From Verrucomicrobiaceae bacterium (GTDB lineage Bacteria; Verrucomicrobiota; Verrucomicrobiia; Verrucomicrobiales; Verrucomicrobiaceae), in the NCBI GenBank assembly GCA_016713245.1, contig JADJPM010000004.1, positions 186,001 through 250,000 of the forward strand: DNA of 64,000 bases, given 5' to 3'. A program made the position numbers and the translations under genes. The notes below the pieces were generated by a model. That model did not search any database. It was not told where the DNA came from and was given only the letters and a program-made list of their open reading frames with translations. Shown piece after piece: positions 26,187 through 34,472 of the stretch (positions are counted from its first letter, which is position 1; each line of letters opens with the position of its first letter).

Positions 26187-26266
26187 TTTTGATGTTTGGT
26201 GGAATCGCTGGTTTCTGGCTTTGATCCGGCGAGCCAACACTGTGCTGGCCTCGAGCGAATGAAGCA

Positions 26267-26707
26267 CTATTTTCGCGGATATGGCCCGAGATGCTCATGC
26301 GCGATGAGCCATCTTCCATCGACCTTCCGCAGAATGGAGGTGCCGCGACCACCGCCAGACGATTCCTGGCCGCTGATGAGGCCCTTCCACCGGAACTCAT
26401 AATGACAAGTGGCCACGTCCTCCGTAACCACCGTCCACACGATGTCGTGAAGGCTGAAAATCTCGTTTTCGATCAGCTTGAAGGTCTTCTCAAAAGCTGC
26501 CTGCGCCGCAGCGTGTCCGATGAAGGTGTCCTCCGTGAAGATGAACACCGCATCCGCCGCGACATGCGGAGCGATCGGGTCCCACGAATGCGTGTTCAGG
26601 GCCTCGACGTAGGCGGAGAGGGCGGTGGTGTGGTTCATCGTGGTTTCAGCGGCTGACAACGAAACGATGAAAAGGCCGCCAAAGAGCGCCAGAAGGAGTT
26701 TTTTCAT
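26267..26707 (-). CDS. Secreted SnoaL/DUF4440-like protein
   Basis: 146 residues from the ATG at 26707, with a signal peptide (KKLLLALFGGLFIVSLSAAE). The body has the NTF2-like pattern: LSAYVEALNTHSWDPIAPHVAADAVF, then FIGHAAAQAAFEKTFKLIE, HYEFRWKGLISG and a final RKVDGRWLIAHEHLGPYP, typical of DUF4440 (SgcJ-like) families. Probably a periplasmic ligand-binding or small-molecule enzyme; no specific role can be given. It has the same type of fold as the lipoprotein at 390 but no close sequence likeness. Confidence 0.7.
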   Translation of the reverse strand: MKKLLLALFGGLFIVSLSAAETTMNHTTALSAYVEALNTHSWDPIAPHVAADAVFIFTEDTFIGHAAAQAAFEKTFKLIENEIFSLHDIVWTVVTEDVATCHYEFRWKGLISGQESSGGGRGTSILRKVDGRWLIAHEHLGPYPRK

Positions 26708-26781
26708 GAGGCAGGGTGGTTTGATACAGAACGCGGGCACAGACTCGACATCTCACCACGTTTCACCATGACACGCCCATC

Positions 26782-28593
26782 ATGACTTCCTTCCTTCCAT
26801 GCGCCACGCTGGCGTTTTGCCTTGTTTGCAGCGCTGCCGAACCTCCACGCATGCTTTTCCTCGAAGATGCCGGTCACGATGCCACCGCGCCGAGTGGCAC
26901 GCGTTCGGGTTATGCCATCCTGCGCCGCGAAGACGGCAGCTTTTGCTTCTACAATCCCTATGCGCCCTCCGCCGAGCCATTGAGTCTGCCCGATGCGAAA
27001 GGCGTGAAGCACACGCTGCGGCCTGCGTTGCCCGAAAGCCTCGCCAAGTCGAAGGCGCTCGTCGAGAGCGGCATCCTCAACAACGCGCAGACGCTCCTCG
27101 CCGCCGATGGCACGGTTCGCAGCATCACCGTGAAGTCGGAAAAGCTCAGCAAGGAGGACGCGGCACGCATCGGGCTGCCGCTCTATTTGGATGTGTGGTA
27201 TCGGCAGGGCAATGCCACGGCCGTTTCGGAGCCGATGCGCACCTGGCGTGGTTACAACGGCTCGCAGATGGAGTATCAGCGCCTCGCGAGCGGTCGTCTG
27301 CTCGTGCCGCATGGCAGTTATCGTCCTTTTGGAAAAGCCGTGCCGCCCACCGGTCGCCACGAGACGGTGATCGAATACTCCGATGATGGCGGTGCGAGTT
27401 GGCAACTCAGCGCCTCAAAACTCACCTCGCCCTGTTACGAAGGCTACAACGGCTCCAACGAAGGCGCCTGCGAGCCCTGCTTCGAAGAACTCCGCGATGG
27501 CTCCATCTGGATGCTCATGCGCACGCAGGCAGGTTGCCTCTACGAGTCCCTTTCCATAGACAACGGCACCACCTGGTCAGTCGCTGCTCCCACGCGTTTC
27601 CGCACCTCGACCGGGCCTGCGAATCTGCTCCGTCATCGCGATGGAAGGCTCGTTTTGACCTGGAACAACTGCGAGCTGCCACCGAAGCAGGAAGGCGTCG
27701 GCGTCTATGGCGGACGCGATGCGCTGCACATGGCCATTTCGAGTGATGATGGCCGCACCTGGCAGGGATTTCGCGAAATCTACCTCGATCATCGCCGCAA
27801 CGACAATCCCGCCGCCTCTGGCGACCGCGGCACCGCCTATCCGCTCGCCGCTTTCACCGAAGATGGCCAGATCGTCGTCCTCGCCGGTCAGGGCAAAGGC
27901 GGCCGCAATCCCATCCTCGTCGATCCCGATTGGATAACCGCCACCAGCGCCGAATCCGACTTCCGCGACGGTCTCGCGCAATGGACCGTCTATCAACACA
28001 CCGGCCCCGCGAAACGCTGGTGGCGTGCCCGCCGCATCGGTTGCGAACTCATCGAAACACCCGGCGAAAAAGACACGCGCAGCCTGCATGTCCGCCATGC
28101 AGCATCGTCCGATGCCCCCAGCGAACCCGACACCGCCGTCTGGAACTTCCCCAACGGCTGGCGCGGCGAACTCACCGCCCGCATCCGCCTGCCCGCAGGC
28201 TCGCAAGGCGCGATCTTCTCCCTCAACGACCGCTTCTTCGATCCCTCGAACACCCTCGGCGAAGACGCCGCCGTGTTTCAGGCCCGCGTGACCGCTGAAA
28301 ACACCCAGCCGGACACTTGGCACACGCTTTCGCTGCGCTGGGACCTCGGCAGTCGCCAATGCGAGTATCGTCTCGATGACAAACTCATCGCCACCCTCCC
28401 GCTTCATTCACCCACGCTCAATGGCGTCAGTTATGTCCGCATTCGCTCCGCCGCGAGCACGCCCGATCCTCACGGCATTATCATCCGCCATGTGAAAGCT
28501 CAAATCAGTGATCCGAATGCCCCAGCCGTCACACCCGAACAAGTCGCCGCCTCGCAGCAGGCGTATGTGAAGACGATCATCTCACGCTGGTGA
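26782..28593 (+). CDS. Secreted sialidase-family (BNR) hydrolase
   Basis: 603 residues with a short signal peptide (LPCATLAFCLVCSAA). Asp-box motifs S-x-D-x-G-x-TW occur at YSDDGGASWQ, SIDNGTTWS and SSDDGRTWQ, with LVPHGSYRP and LMRTQAGCLYES between them, consistent with a six-bladed sialidase/neuraminidase propeller. The C-terminal 180 residues (ESDFRDGLAQWTVYQ to FDPSNTLGEDAAVFQARVT and LSLRWDLGSRQCEYRLDDK) form a laminin-G-like/concanavalin-like sandwich. The protein probably cleaves or binds host or algal glycans outside the cell. Substrate specificity (sialic acid or other) cannot be decided from sequence. Confidence 0.82.
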   Translation: MTSFLPCATLAFCLVCSAAEPPRMLFLEDAGHDATAPSGTRSGYAILRREDGSFCFYNPYAPSAEPLSLPDAKGVKHTLRPALPESLAKSKALVESGILNNAQTLLAADGTVRSITVKSEKLSKEDAARIGLPLYLDVWYRQGNATAVSEPMRTWRGYNGSQMEYQRLASGRLLVPHGSYRPFGKAVPPTGRHETVIEYSDDGGASWQLSASKLTSPCYEGYNGSNEGACEPCFEELRDGSIWMLMRTQAGCLYESLSIDNGTTWSVAAPTRFRTSTGPANLLRHRDGRLVLTWNNCELPPKQEGVGVYGGRDALHMAISSDDGRTWQGFREIYLDHRRNDNPAASGDRGTAYPLAAFTEDGQIVVLAGQGKGGRNPILVDPDWITATSAESDFRDGLAQWTVYQHTGPAKRWWRARRIGCELIETPGEKDTRSLHVRHAASSDAPSEPDTAVWNFPNGWRGELTARIRLPAGSQGAIFSLNDRFFDPSNTLGEDAAVFQARVTAENTQPDTWHTLSLRWDLGSRQCEYRLDDKLIATLPLHSPTLNGVSYVRIRSAASTPDPHGIIIRHVKAQISDPNAPAVTPEQVAASQQAYVKTIISRW

Positions 28594-28595
28594 CC

Positions 28596-28632
28596 CAGTG
28601 TGGTGCAGCCGTCCCGGCAGCCTCTGATGAGT
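28596..28632. repeat. Dispersed 37-bp repeat, copy 1
   Basis: This 37-bp segment matches the reverse complement of 36290-36326 at 30 of 37 positions (shared GTGTGG, GCAGCCGTC and GATGAGT). It directly precedes a MITE-like element, which may have inserted at its end. Confidence 0.55.
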
Positions 28633-28907
28633 CTAGGCAGCGTTTTAAAACTGGGAAGGGTGGCGTTGGCAAGGGGAGGGCTTCTGGGTAGGAGCAAGCG
28701 AGGAGGCTATCGAGGGATAGCTGACGAGTGCAGCGACACCGCCAGAAGCCCTCCCCTTGCCAACCCGTAGGGCTGGGGCGGCAGGGCATGACTGGCTGCG
28801 TTGCACGGCTTGTCGTTATCAGCATGATAGCGCCTGCGCCATGCGCCTTGCCATTCATGCCCTGGCGCTCCCGGCGACACCTTTCCCAGTTTTAAAACAC
28901 TGCCTAG
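28633..28907. mobile_element. MITE-like element with nested inverted repeats
   Basis: 275 bp bounded by CTAG at each end. The 30-bp terminal inverted repeats (28633-28662 and 28878-28907) match at 28 of 30 positions, with the shared part GTTTTAAAACTGGGAA. Inside are a perfect 23-bp inverted repeat (28665-28687 with 28742-28764, core GGCAAGGGGAGGGC) and a 10-bp one (28782-28791 with 28855-28864). No plausible protein is encoded, so it is probably non-autonomous. TA or CTAG could be the target duplication, as in IS630/Tc1-like elements. Confidence 0.7.
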
Positions 28908-30544
28908 CAGCCTGTCGGACTTAGATCAACGCTGATGGCATCCCCAGCGTGGCGGGCGGTGGTGGCGGCTTTGGGTTCATCTGGACTGTGCACTGGTCCG
29001 GTCGCTCGTGGCCCGTTGGTGGGTCGTTTTTTGCTTCCGACTGCTCGTTGACGCGGTTTGTATGCCTCCCCTGTGCTTTTTAGACGCTTTGCAGCTCGGC
29101 TCCCAGGTGGAAGAGGCGCTTGAGGTTGTAGCTCAGGCTCACCAGCTTCCATTCCAGGTTCACTTTCTTGAGCCCTCTCAGGCTAAACCGCCTGAACCCC
29201 AGCGCTTCTTTGATGATGCCGAACACTGGTTCGATGGTGCTTTTGCGCAAATCGTAGGCTTTACGCCCGGCGCTGGTTTGCAAGCGCCTCTTCATTTGCT
29301 CGATGAACGGTGCCTCTGGCGGCAGTTCTGCTGGCTCTGCTTTGATCTCCAAATCAGCGATGCGTCGCGTGTGCTTGTGCCGCTCTGTGGCGGCGAGCAC
29401 CTCGACTCCGCTGAGCGCTCCGCTTTCACTGCTCTCCACGCCTTTGACGGCGGCTTCGCTATAAAAACCGCTGTCGATGAGCACTTGGCTGACGCTTTCG
29501 ATCACCAGATCGAGTGTGCCCAGTGTGGGGGTGAGTTCTTGCTTGTCGTTGGGTGCATCGACGACCTGCCCGGCGATGATGAGCCGACTCTCCACTTCGA
29601 CACCGGCCTGCGCGTTGTAGGATTGCTCAAAGTGCTGACCACTGCCTGCTTTCATGATGCGGCTCTCGGAGTCGGTGAAGTTGAACTGGTCGCTCGGCTC
29701 AGGGCCTTCCTGCGGTGGCTTGGGCGCTTTGCCTCCTCGTGGGCGTTTGCCGCCGTTGCGCTCTTTGGCTGCTCGGATGCGCTCTTCGTGGGCACGCAGC
29801 TTGGCTGCATACTCGGCCTGCTCCGCAGCGTGGCGTTCTTTGGCCCGTTCGCGCATGACGGAGGCGGCTGCTTTGAGCTTTTCGAGCCGGTCTTGCCGAC
29901 GCTCGATCTCGGCAGGAATGCTCAGGCCGTCACGCAACGGGGCGCTGTCGGTATCGGCGGCGCGTGCGATGAGCGTGGCGATCTCTTCTTCCAGCAGACG
30001 CATCTGCTCGGCAGCGTGGCCGTAGCTCACGGCGCTGTGCTTGCTGGCATTGGCGAGGATCTTGGTGCCGTCCACCGCTAGGGTGATATTGCCGACTTTG
30101 AGCAGCTTGGCGCGTGCGGCCAGCTCGAGGACTTGGTGGAAGTTCTTGGCGAGCAGGTCGCCATTTTGCACGCGGAAGGCGCAGATGGAGTCGTGATCGG
30201 GATGGGTGCTCGCGCAGAGGTAGCGCACGGGCACGCTTTCATAAGTGCTGCGCTCGATTTGACGGCTGCTGAAGGTGCCGGTGGCGTAGCTGTAGATGAG
30301 CAGCGCGAGCATGGTGGCAGGAGGGTACTGCGCGTCGCCGCTGCCGCGATGGTTGATATGCGCAGTGCTCAGATCGAGTAGGCTCACGGCGTCGAGGATG
30401 AAGTGGACGAGGTGTTTGCCATCGACCCAATCGCGCATGTCCGGGGGCATGAGCATGGGAGTGTCGCGGTCGATGTTCACAAAGCGGGCTGCCATGCGCT
30501 GCTTTTAGCATCCGCTTCGTGCCTTGGCAAAGTCCGACAGGCTG
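28908..30544 (-). mobile_element. IS1182-family insertion sequence
   Basis: 1637 bp with perfect 15-bp terminal inverted repeats (CAGCCTGTCGGACTT at 28908-28922 and its complement at 30530-30544). It is flanked by CTAG on both sides (28904-28907 and 30545-30548), read as the target duplication. It encodes one intact transposase on the minus strand. It inserted exactly at the right-hand CTAG of the neighbouring MITE-like element. Confidence 0.9.
29080..30495 (-). CDS. IS1182-family transposase
   Basis: 471 residues. N-terminal DUF772 region (MLMPPDMRDWVDGKHLVHFI; GSGDAQYPPATMLALLIYSYATG; RQIERSTYESVPVRYL), catalytic region with AVDGTKILANASKHSAVSY and VLIDSGFYSEAAVKGVE, a long charged coiled coil in the middle (ERRQDRLEKLKAAASVMRER), and the DDE_Tnp_1 end (YDLRKSTIEPVFGIIKEALGFRRFSLRGLKKVNLEWKLV). 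Length and domain order fit the family. No stop or frameshift is seen, so it should be active. Confidence 0.93.
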   Translation of the reverse strand: MAARFVNIDRDTPMLMPPDMRDWVDGKHLVHFILDAVSLLDLSTAHINHRGSGDAQYPPATMLALLIYSYATGTFSSRQIERSTYESVPVRYLCASTHPDHDSICAFRVQNGDLLAKNFHQVLELAARAKLLKVGNITLAVDGTKILANASKHSAVSYGHAAEQMRLLEEEIATLIARAADTDSAPLRDGLSIPAEIERRQDRLEKLKAAASVMRERAKERHAAEQAEYAAKLRAHEERIRAAKERNGGKRPRGGKAPKPPQEGPEPSDQFNFTDSESRIMKAGSGQHFEQSYNAQAGVEVESRLIIAGQVVDAPNDKQELTPTLGTLDLVIESVSQVLIDSGFYSEAAVKGVESSESGALSGVEVLAATERHKHTRRIADLEIKAEPAELPPEAPFIEQMKRRLQTSAGRKAYDLRKSTIEPVFGIIKEALGFRRFSLRGLKKVNLEWKLVSLSYNLKRLFHLGAELQSV

Positions 30545-30562
30545 CTAGAGGACTCAACCACA

Positions 30563-31234
30563 CTAAGACTTCGGTTTCGCGCTCCAAAGGGCGATGTTGC
30601 GGAACTGTGCTCCCTCCGCTTTTGCGACGAATCCGACGCGGCCTTTGCGCTCGTTGAAGCGCTCGTGGCTGGCTTCGAGCACATGGTCGTCGATTTTGGC
30701 TAAGAAGTGGTCGCCACAAACTTCGACGGTAATGCGATGCCAGGAGTTGGGATCGAGTTTGACCTCGATCTTCTTCAATTCCTCGCGGCGGGTTTCTTTC
30801 GCGATGCCGCTCATCTTTTGAATCCAAATCGCGGTGGGTGTGATCATGACGCGGCCTTGATGGAGGTTCGGTTGATTCGTATCGCGGCACACGAAGCCGA
30901 TCTGTGGCGAGGCTCCGAGCTTCAACTCACCTGTCAGCACGTAGTCGCCGAGATCCACGATGTGCTCGCAAACGGCCTCGTGCCCATTCGGACGCTTCTC
31001 GCTCGGGCCTTCCTGCACAGCGTAGGCTGCACCATCCTTGATGCTCCAGGTGCCGATGCCGCCGCGCCAGCCATCCGTGCCGGGTTGCTTTTGTTTCGTG
31101 AAAGACTCCGGCTTATCAAAGGCCTCGGCGGCGATGAGTTTGTCCGGCAGGCATGTCTGCGTGGTTGGCGGAACGGGATCGGCAGCGAAGGTAAATGATG
31201 AAGCGAGAAGGAGGACGATGAGGGGTGGTTTCAT
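30563..31234 (-). CDS. Secreted protein, 3-keto-disaccharide hydrolase/LamG-like fold
   Basis: 223 residues from the ATG at 31234 with a signal peptide (PPLIVLLLASSFTFA). The remainder reads as one jelly-roll domain: AAEAFDKPESF, GTWSIKDGAAYAVQ, YVLTGELKLGASPQIGFVCRD, NSWHRITVEVCGDHFLAKIDDHVL and GRVGFVAKAEGAQFRNIALW. This is the usual pattern of DUF1080 (3-keto-disaccharide hydrolase) and related concanavalin-like domains common in PVC bacteria. It probably binds or cleaves carbohydrates outside the cytoplasm. The IS1182 element ends 18 bp beyond its stop. Confidence 0.7.
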   Translation of the reverse strand: MKPPLIVLLLASSFTFAADPVPPTTQTCLPDKLIAAEAFDKPESFTKQKQPGTDGWRGGIGTWSIKDGAAYAVQEGPSEKRPNGHEAVCEHIVDLGDYVLTGELKLGASPQIGFVCRDTNQPNLHQGRVMITPTAIWIQKMSGIAKETRREELKKIEVKLDPNSWHRITVEVCGDHFLAKIDDHVLEASHERFNERKGRVGFVAKAEGAQFRNIALWSAKPKS

Positions 31235-31244
31235 GGGGTCGAAA

Positions 31245-31304
31245 GTAGATTCGATTGTTAATCGAATCATGGGGCGGAAGGCTTCGATTGCCAATCGAAG
31301 CTAC
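31245..31304. repeat. Paired-palindrome repeat, copy 1 (GTAG...CTAC)
   Basis: 60 bp, starting GTAG and ending CTAC, with two palindromes inside: 31248-31268 (arms GATTCGATT/AATCGAATC) and 31281-31301 (GCTTCGATTG-C-CAATCGAAGC). The stop codon of the minus-strand gene (31267-31269) falls in the first palindrome, so its last ten codons are repeat-derived. Same architecture as 50753-50809 and 52347-52410. Confidence 0.75.
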
Positions 31305-32541
31305 AATGACGCCGCGCTTTCCAATACGCCGCGAGGTGGTAAACGAGGCCGCAACTCGCATTGTGCGTGTAATCGAAGCCACCGAGAAGTTTTTGCAGCG
31401 CAGACCGCTGTTCGTTGGTCAGCTTCGGTGAATCGACCATGAGCAGAATGAGCGCGGACTCACCCGCTTCACGCGTGAGATGCCAGATTTCGCGAAATGG
31501 CCCCCACTGCGGATTCGGGTAGCCTTTTTGGTTCTTCCACTCGGGGACCGTCCGCCAGTCGGGGCCGAGCATCTGCATCTCTTTGGGGCTCTTTTTCTCG
31601 ATTTGGGCCAGGACGCTCGTGAATCGCTTCGCAGCCAGTTCGCGAATGTGAAGCATGTGCGCGTGGGTTTGGGCTTTGAGCGCCGCATCGGGTTCCAATG
31701 CGTGAAGAACCTCCAGGGAGCATTGCATCTGCAGCAGAGCGTAGGCGGGTTTATTCTCGCTGGGATTCGCTGACTGCGCGATGGCCTCGGCGGCATATTT
31801 CCGCCATTGCTCGCGGTAGCGTTCGTTCTTCGTCACGTCCCAAGCCGCCGCGTAGATCATCGGCAACCTCGCCGCCTCATGCGCCTGCACCTTCCACATG
31901 CGACAGATGCCCAGAGGACAACGCGAGCCATCCGCACGGCAGAAATCGAAGTCATTCTCCGGCGTCACAAACGCGATCATCCTCTCCGCCACATCGGCGA
32001 GGATGACGCGGATCTGCTCCTTCGTGCCCTCATCCGCCAGCGGACTGTGATAATACTGCCACAACCCGTGAACAAAGTGCGTCACCTGATCGCGTGACGA
32101 GTTGATGTAAGTGCTCGTGCCATCCTCCGGGCACACATTTCGTGCCACGAAGCCCTTCACGCCATGCACCGAGACGCAGCGCTTGAGTCCGGCAAAAACG
32201 CTCGCCGCCTTCTCTCGCAGCGACTCATCCTTCGTGACCTCAAACCGATCACACAGCACGCTCAGCATCGCCCCACCGAGGATCGCTCCATCCTCCATGC
32301 CCGTGCTGTAGCCGCAGGGATTGGGGTATTGCCGCTTCACCTCATCCGCCGTCGGCAAATGCGCTTGTTCCTTGCCCTTCTCATAGCTGCTGAGGTAATC
32401 GCCAAAGGTCTGCACCTTCGGCAGATAAAGGCGACTCCAGACCATGTCCCAGGCTTGCTCGATGTTTGCGGGTTTTGCGGTTGTGGCCGCTGTGAACTGG
32501 CTGGAGATGATGAAAAGAGCTGGAAGGAAAAATCGGGTCAT
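31267..32541 (-). CDS. Secreted protein of unknown function, alpha/alpha-barrel-like
   Basis: 424 residues with a signal peptide (RFFLPALFIISSQFTA). No family was recognised. The body is mostly helical and contains NPCGYSTGMEDGAILGGAMLSVLCDRFE, NVCPEDGTSTYINSSRDQVTHFVHGLWQYY and GICRMWKVQAHEAARLPMIYAAAWD, which suggests an (alpha/alpha)6 barrel of the kind seen in glycoside hydrolases and lyases. The C-terminal residues SFDWQSKPSAP are encoded by a palindromic repeat. The start overlaps the end of the UvrD-like helicase gene by 4 bp (32538-32541), so it may be transcribed with the helicases, although the functions look unrelated. Confidence 0.6.
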   Translation of the reverse strand: MTRFFLPALFIISSQFTAATTAKPANIEQAWDMVWSRLYLPKVQTFGDYLSSYEKGKEQAHLPTADEVKRQYPNPCGYSTGMEDGAILGGAMLSVLCDRFEVTKDESLREKAASVFAGLKRCVSVHGVKGFVARNVCPEDGTSTYINSSRDQVTHFVHGLWQYYHSPLADEGTKEQIRVILADVAERMIAFVTPENDFDFCRADGSRCPLGICRMWKVQAHEAARLPMIYAAAWDVTKNERYREQWRKYAAEAIAQSANPSENKPAYALLQMQCSLEVLHALEPDAALKAQTHAHMLHIRELAAKRFTSVLAQIEKKSPKEMQMLGPDWRTVPEWKNQKGYPNPQWGPFREIWHLTREAGESALILLMVDSPKLTNEQRSALQKLLGGFDYTHNASCGLVYHLAAYWKARRHCSFDWQSKPSAP

Positions 32542-34472
32542 GCGTCGCTGATGAATGAGTTGGGAAATCGATCTGCATAGATCACCACACGCTCCATGCA
32601 GCGCGTGATTCCGACGTAGATCTGGCGGGTGTGGTCTTGGATGAGTTCGGCGCGTTCTTCGTCGGTGAGCAGCGGGTTGGACTCGGTGGCGAGGAGGTCG
32701 TCACAGCCGAGGAGAAAGACCACCGGCCGCTCCAGCCCTGTGGCGGCCATGAGGTGGGCCACGCCGATGCTTTCCTCCGGCGCATGGTCATCACGCACGG
32801 AGCTGGCGGAGTTTGATCCGAGGCTTGTATTGAGATGCTGCATGACGGCCTGCACGGTCATTGCACGGCCTGCCACGAGGATGAGGATGTGGCTCGCTGG
32901 CATGCCGCTTTGTTGCAATGACTTCAAATCGGCGGTTAAACGGCGCAGTTGATCTTGCCCAGCACCTCCAGGCTGCAAGATGGGCGGAATACCCGGCTCC
33001 AGCGTCTCTAGCCATTCGGGCGCGGGGAGGTTCAGCGGCTCATGTTCCTCTGAAAGTCGGCTGCGGTAAAAATCACGCGCGAACTCCAGGATGACGCGTG
33101 TGCTGCGGTAAGGCTTTTCGAGCTTGTGAGAGCGGCTGCGCACATCCAGCCCGACGGCGCTCCAGGATAGGCGTCGCTTCAAAAAGCCTTGGGTGGGATC
33201 AGCACACAAAAAGAGGTGCCCGCCGGGTTTGAGAGCCGATTTGAGCAACTCGAGCCATACCGGTGCAAAGAACTGTGCCTCGTCGATGAGCAGATGATCA
33301 AACTTTTCTGCCAAGAGCGTCGCAGGAGGCTTTTCACGCACGGTGAGAGGCCACTCGGACCAGTCAGCACGCTCGCTTTGCCGTAGATGGGCACGGTAGC
33401 GGAGTAGCATATCCAAAAGCTCGCGTCGTTGTCTTGCGCTGAGGCGGGTTCCGCGTCCTTTGCGCTCGGCGGTGAGGTAGCTTTCATCCGCGAGAGCATG
33501 GTCACACATCCAGCGCAGCTCATCACGCAGCCACTCGGCGCTGAGTTTTGCGAGCGAGGTCATCGGTGGACGTTCACGCTCGATCCAGCGCAGAATCTCC
33601 GGCTCGCTCATCATGTCACCTGCCGAGCGTGCCACACGCCCGAGCCATTGATTGAAGGTGAGGCATTCCACCCGGTTGCCTGCGTGATGACGCGCTAGAC
33701 GGCGGCGAAGATCATTGATGAGCGGGCGGTTGAAGCTGACGAGCAGCACACGCGCTTGCGGGAAGTGCGTGGCGAGCAATGCCGCGCGATGCACAAGCAC
33801 GAGCGTCTTCCCACAACCTGCCACACCTGTGATGACACGCAGATGCAGATCACGCGCGAGGTTCTCCGCCTCGGGGTCGGCTTCGAGATCGAGCCGGGCG
33901 CAGCGTTCCTGTTTGTAGTCGAGCAGCAGCGGTGCAGCGAGCTTGTCGGCTGGACGCTGGATGGCTTTGCGTTTCCATGGGCTCTCGATACGCACCTCCG
34001 GCACGGCTGCGGCACGCCAGCGGGCGATGTTTTCCATCGGAAGCACTGTCGCGGTGAGGCGATGCAGACTCTGCGCAAGCAGCACCGCTTTTTTGCAGTC
34101 GCGGTGGGAGATGACAGGTATCGTCTCGTCATCCAATACCAAGTGTCCGGTGCGAATCTCCACGGAGGGCAGGGCAGGTGCGAGGATGAGCAAATCGGGA
34201 GCGAGATGACCTGCCGCGCCCACTCTCTTTTTTCGCCAGGCGATCAAAGCTCTCGCGGCATCTGCGAGCGGAGGCGTTTTGCCTTCATCAAAAAGCGCTG
34301 CCTGTGTCGTGCCGCCACTCCAGATGATGACCAGCCAGCAACGTCCGTCCGCAGCCACCAACAGCGCATCCGGCCCGCCATTGGCAGCTTCCCCCCGCAT
34401 GGCGCGGCTGGCCTCAATGCCATGCGCGGCGAGCTGGCCGAGCATGGCGCGTGCTTTGATGATGTGCGTCAT
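32538..34472 (-). CDS. UvrD/Rep-like SF1 helicase with degenerate NERD-like N-terminus
   Basis: 644 residues. Motif I (Walker A) VAGCGKTLVLVHRA is near residue 216, motif II LIDEAQFF near 392, motif III LFLCADPTQGF follows, motif IV/V regions are LEKPYRSTRVILEFARDFY and motif VI is YVGITRCMERVVIY. This is a complete SF1A set. The first 130 residues contain GGPDALLVAADGRCWLVIIW, placed like a NERD (PD-(D/E)xK) domain but lacking the usual E-x-K, so probably not an active nuclease. It overlaps the UPF1/DNA2-like helicase gene upstream by 4 bp (ATGA), which indicates a coupled pair. Likely ATP-dependent DNA or RNA unwinding; pathway unknown. Confidence 0.78.
   Translation of the reverse strand: MTHIIKARAMLGQLAAHGIEASRAMRGEAANGGPDALLVAADGRCWLVIIWSGGTTQAALFDEGKTPPLADAARALIAWRKKRVGAAGHLAPDLLILAPALPSVEIRTGHLVLDDETIPVISHRDCKKAVLLAQSLHRLTATVLPMENIARWRAAAVPEVRIESPWKRKAIQRPADKLAAPLLLDYKQERCARLDLEADPEAENLARDLHLRVITGVAGCGKTLVLVHRAALLATHFPQARVLLVSFNRPLINDLRRRLARHHAGNRVECLTFNQWLGRVARSAGDMMSEPEILRWIERERPPMTSLAKLSAEWLRDELRWMCDHALADESYLTAERKGRGTRLSARQRRELLDMLLRYRAHLRQSERADWSEWPLTVREKPPATLLAEKFDHLLIDEAQFFAPVWLELLKSALKPGGHLFLCADPTQGFLKRRLSWSAVGLDVRSRSHKLEKPYRSTRVILEFARDFYRSRLSEEHEPLNLPAPEWLETLEPGIPPILQPGGAGQDQLRRLTADLKSLQQSGMPASHILILVAGRAMTVQAVMQHLNTSLGSNSASSVRDDHAPEESIGVAHLMAATGLERPVVFLLGCDDLLATESNPLLTDEERAELIQDHTRQIYVGITRCMERVVIYADRFPNSFISDA

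Noticed and set aside
28577..28858. Short protein encoded in the MITE-like element (minus strand)
   Set aside because: It is composed of the inverted repeats themselves, has no ribosome-binding site and no protein-like pattern.
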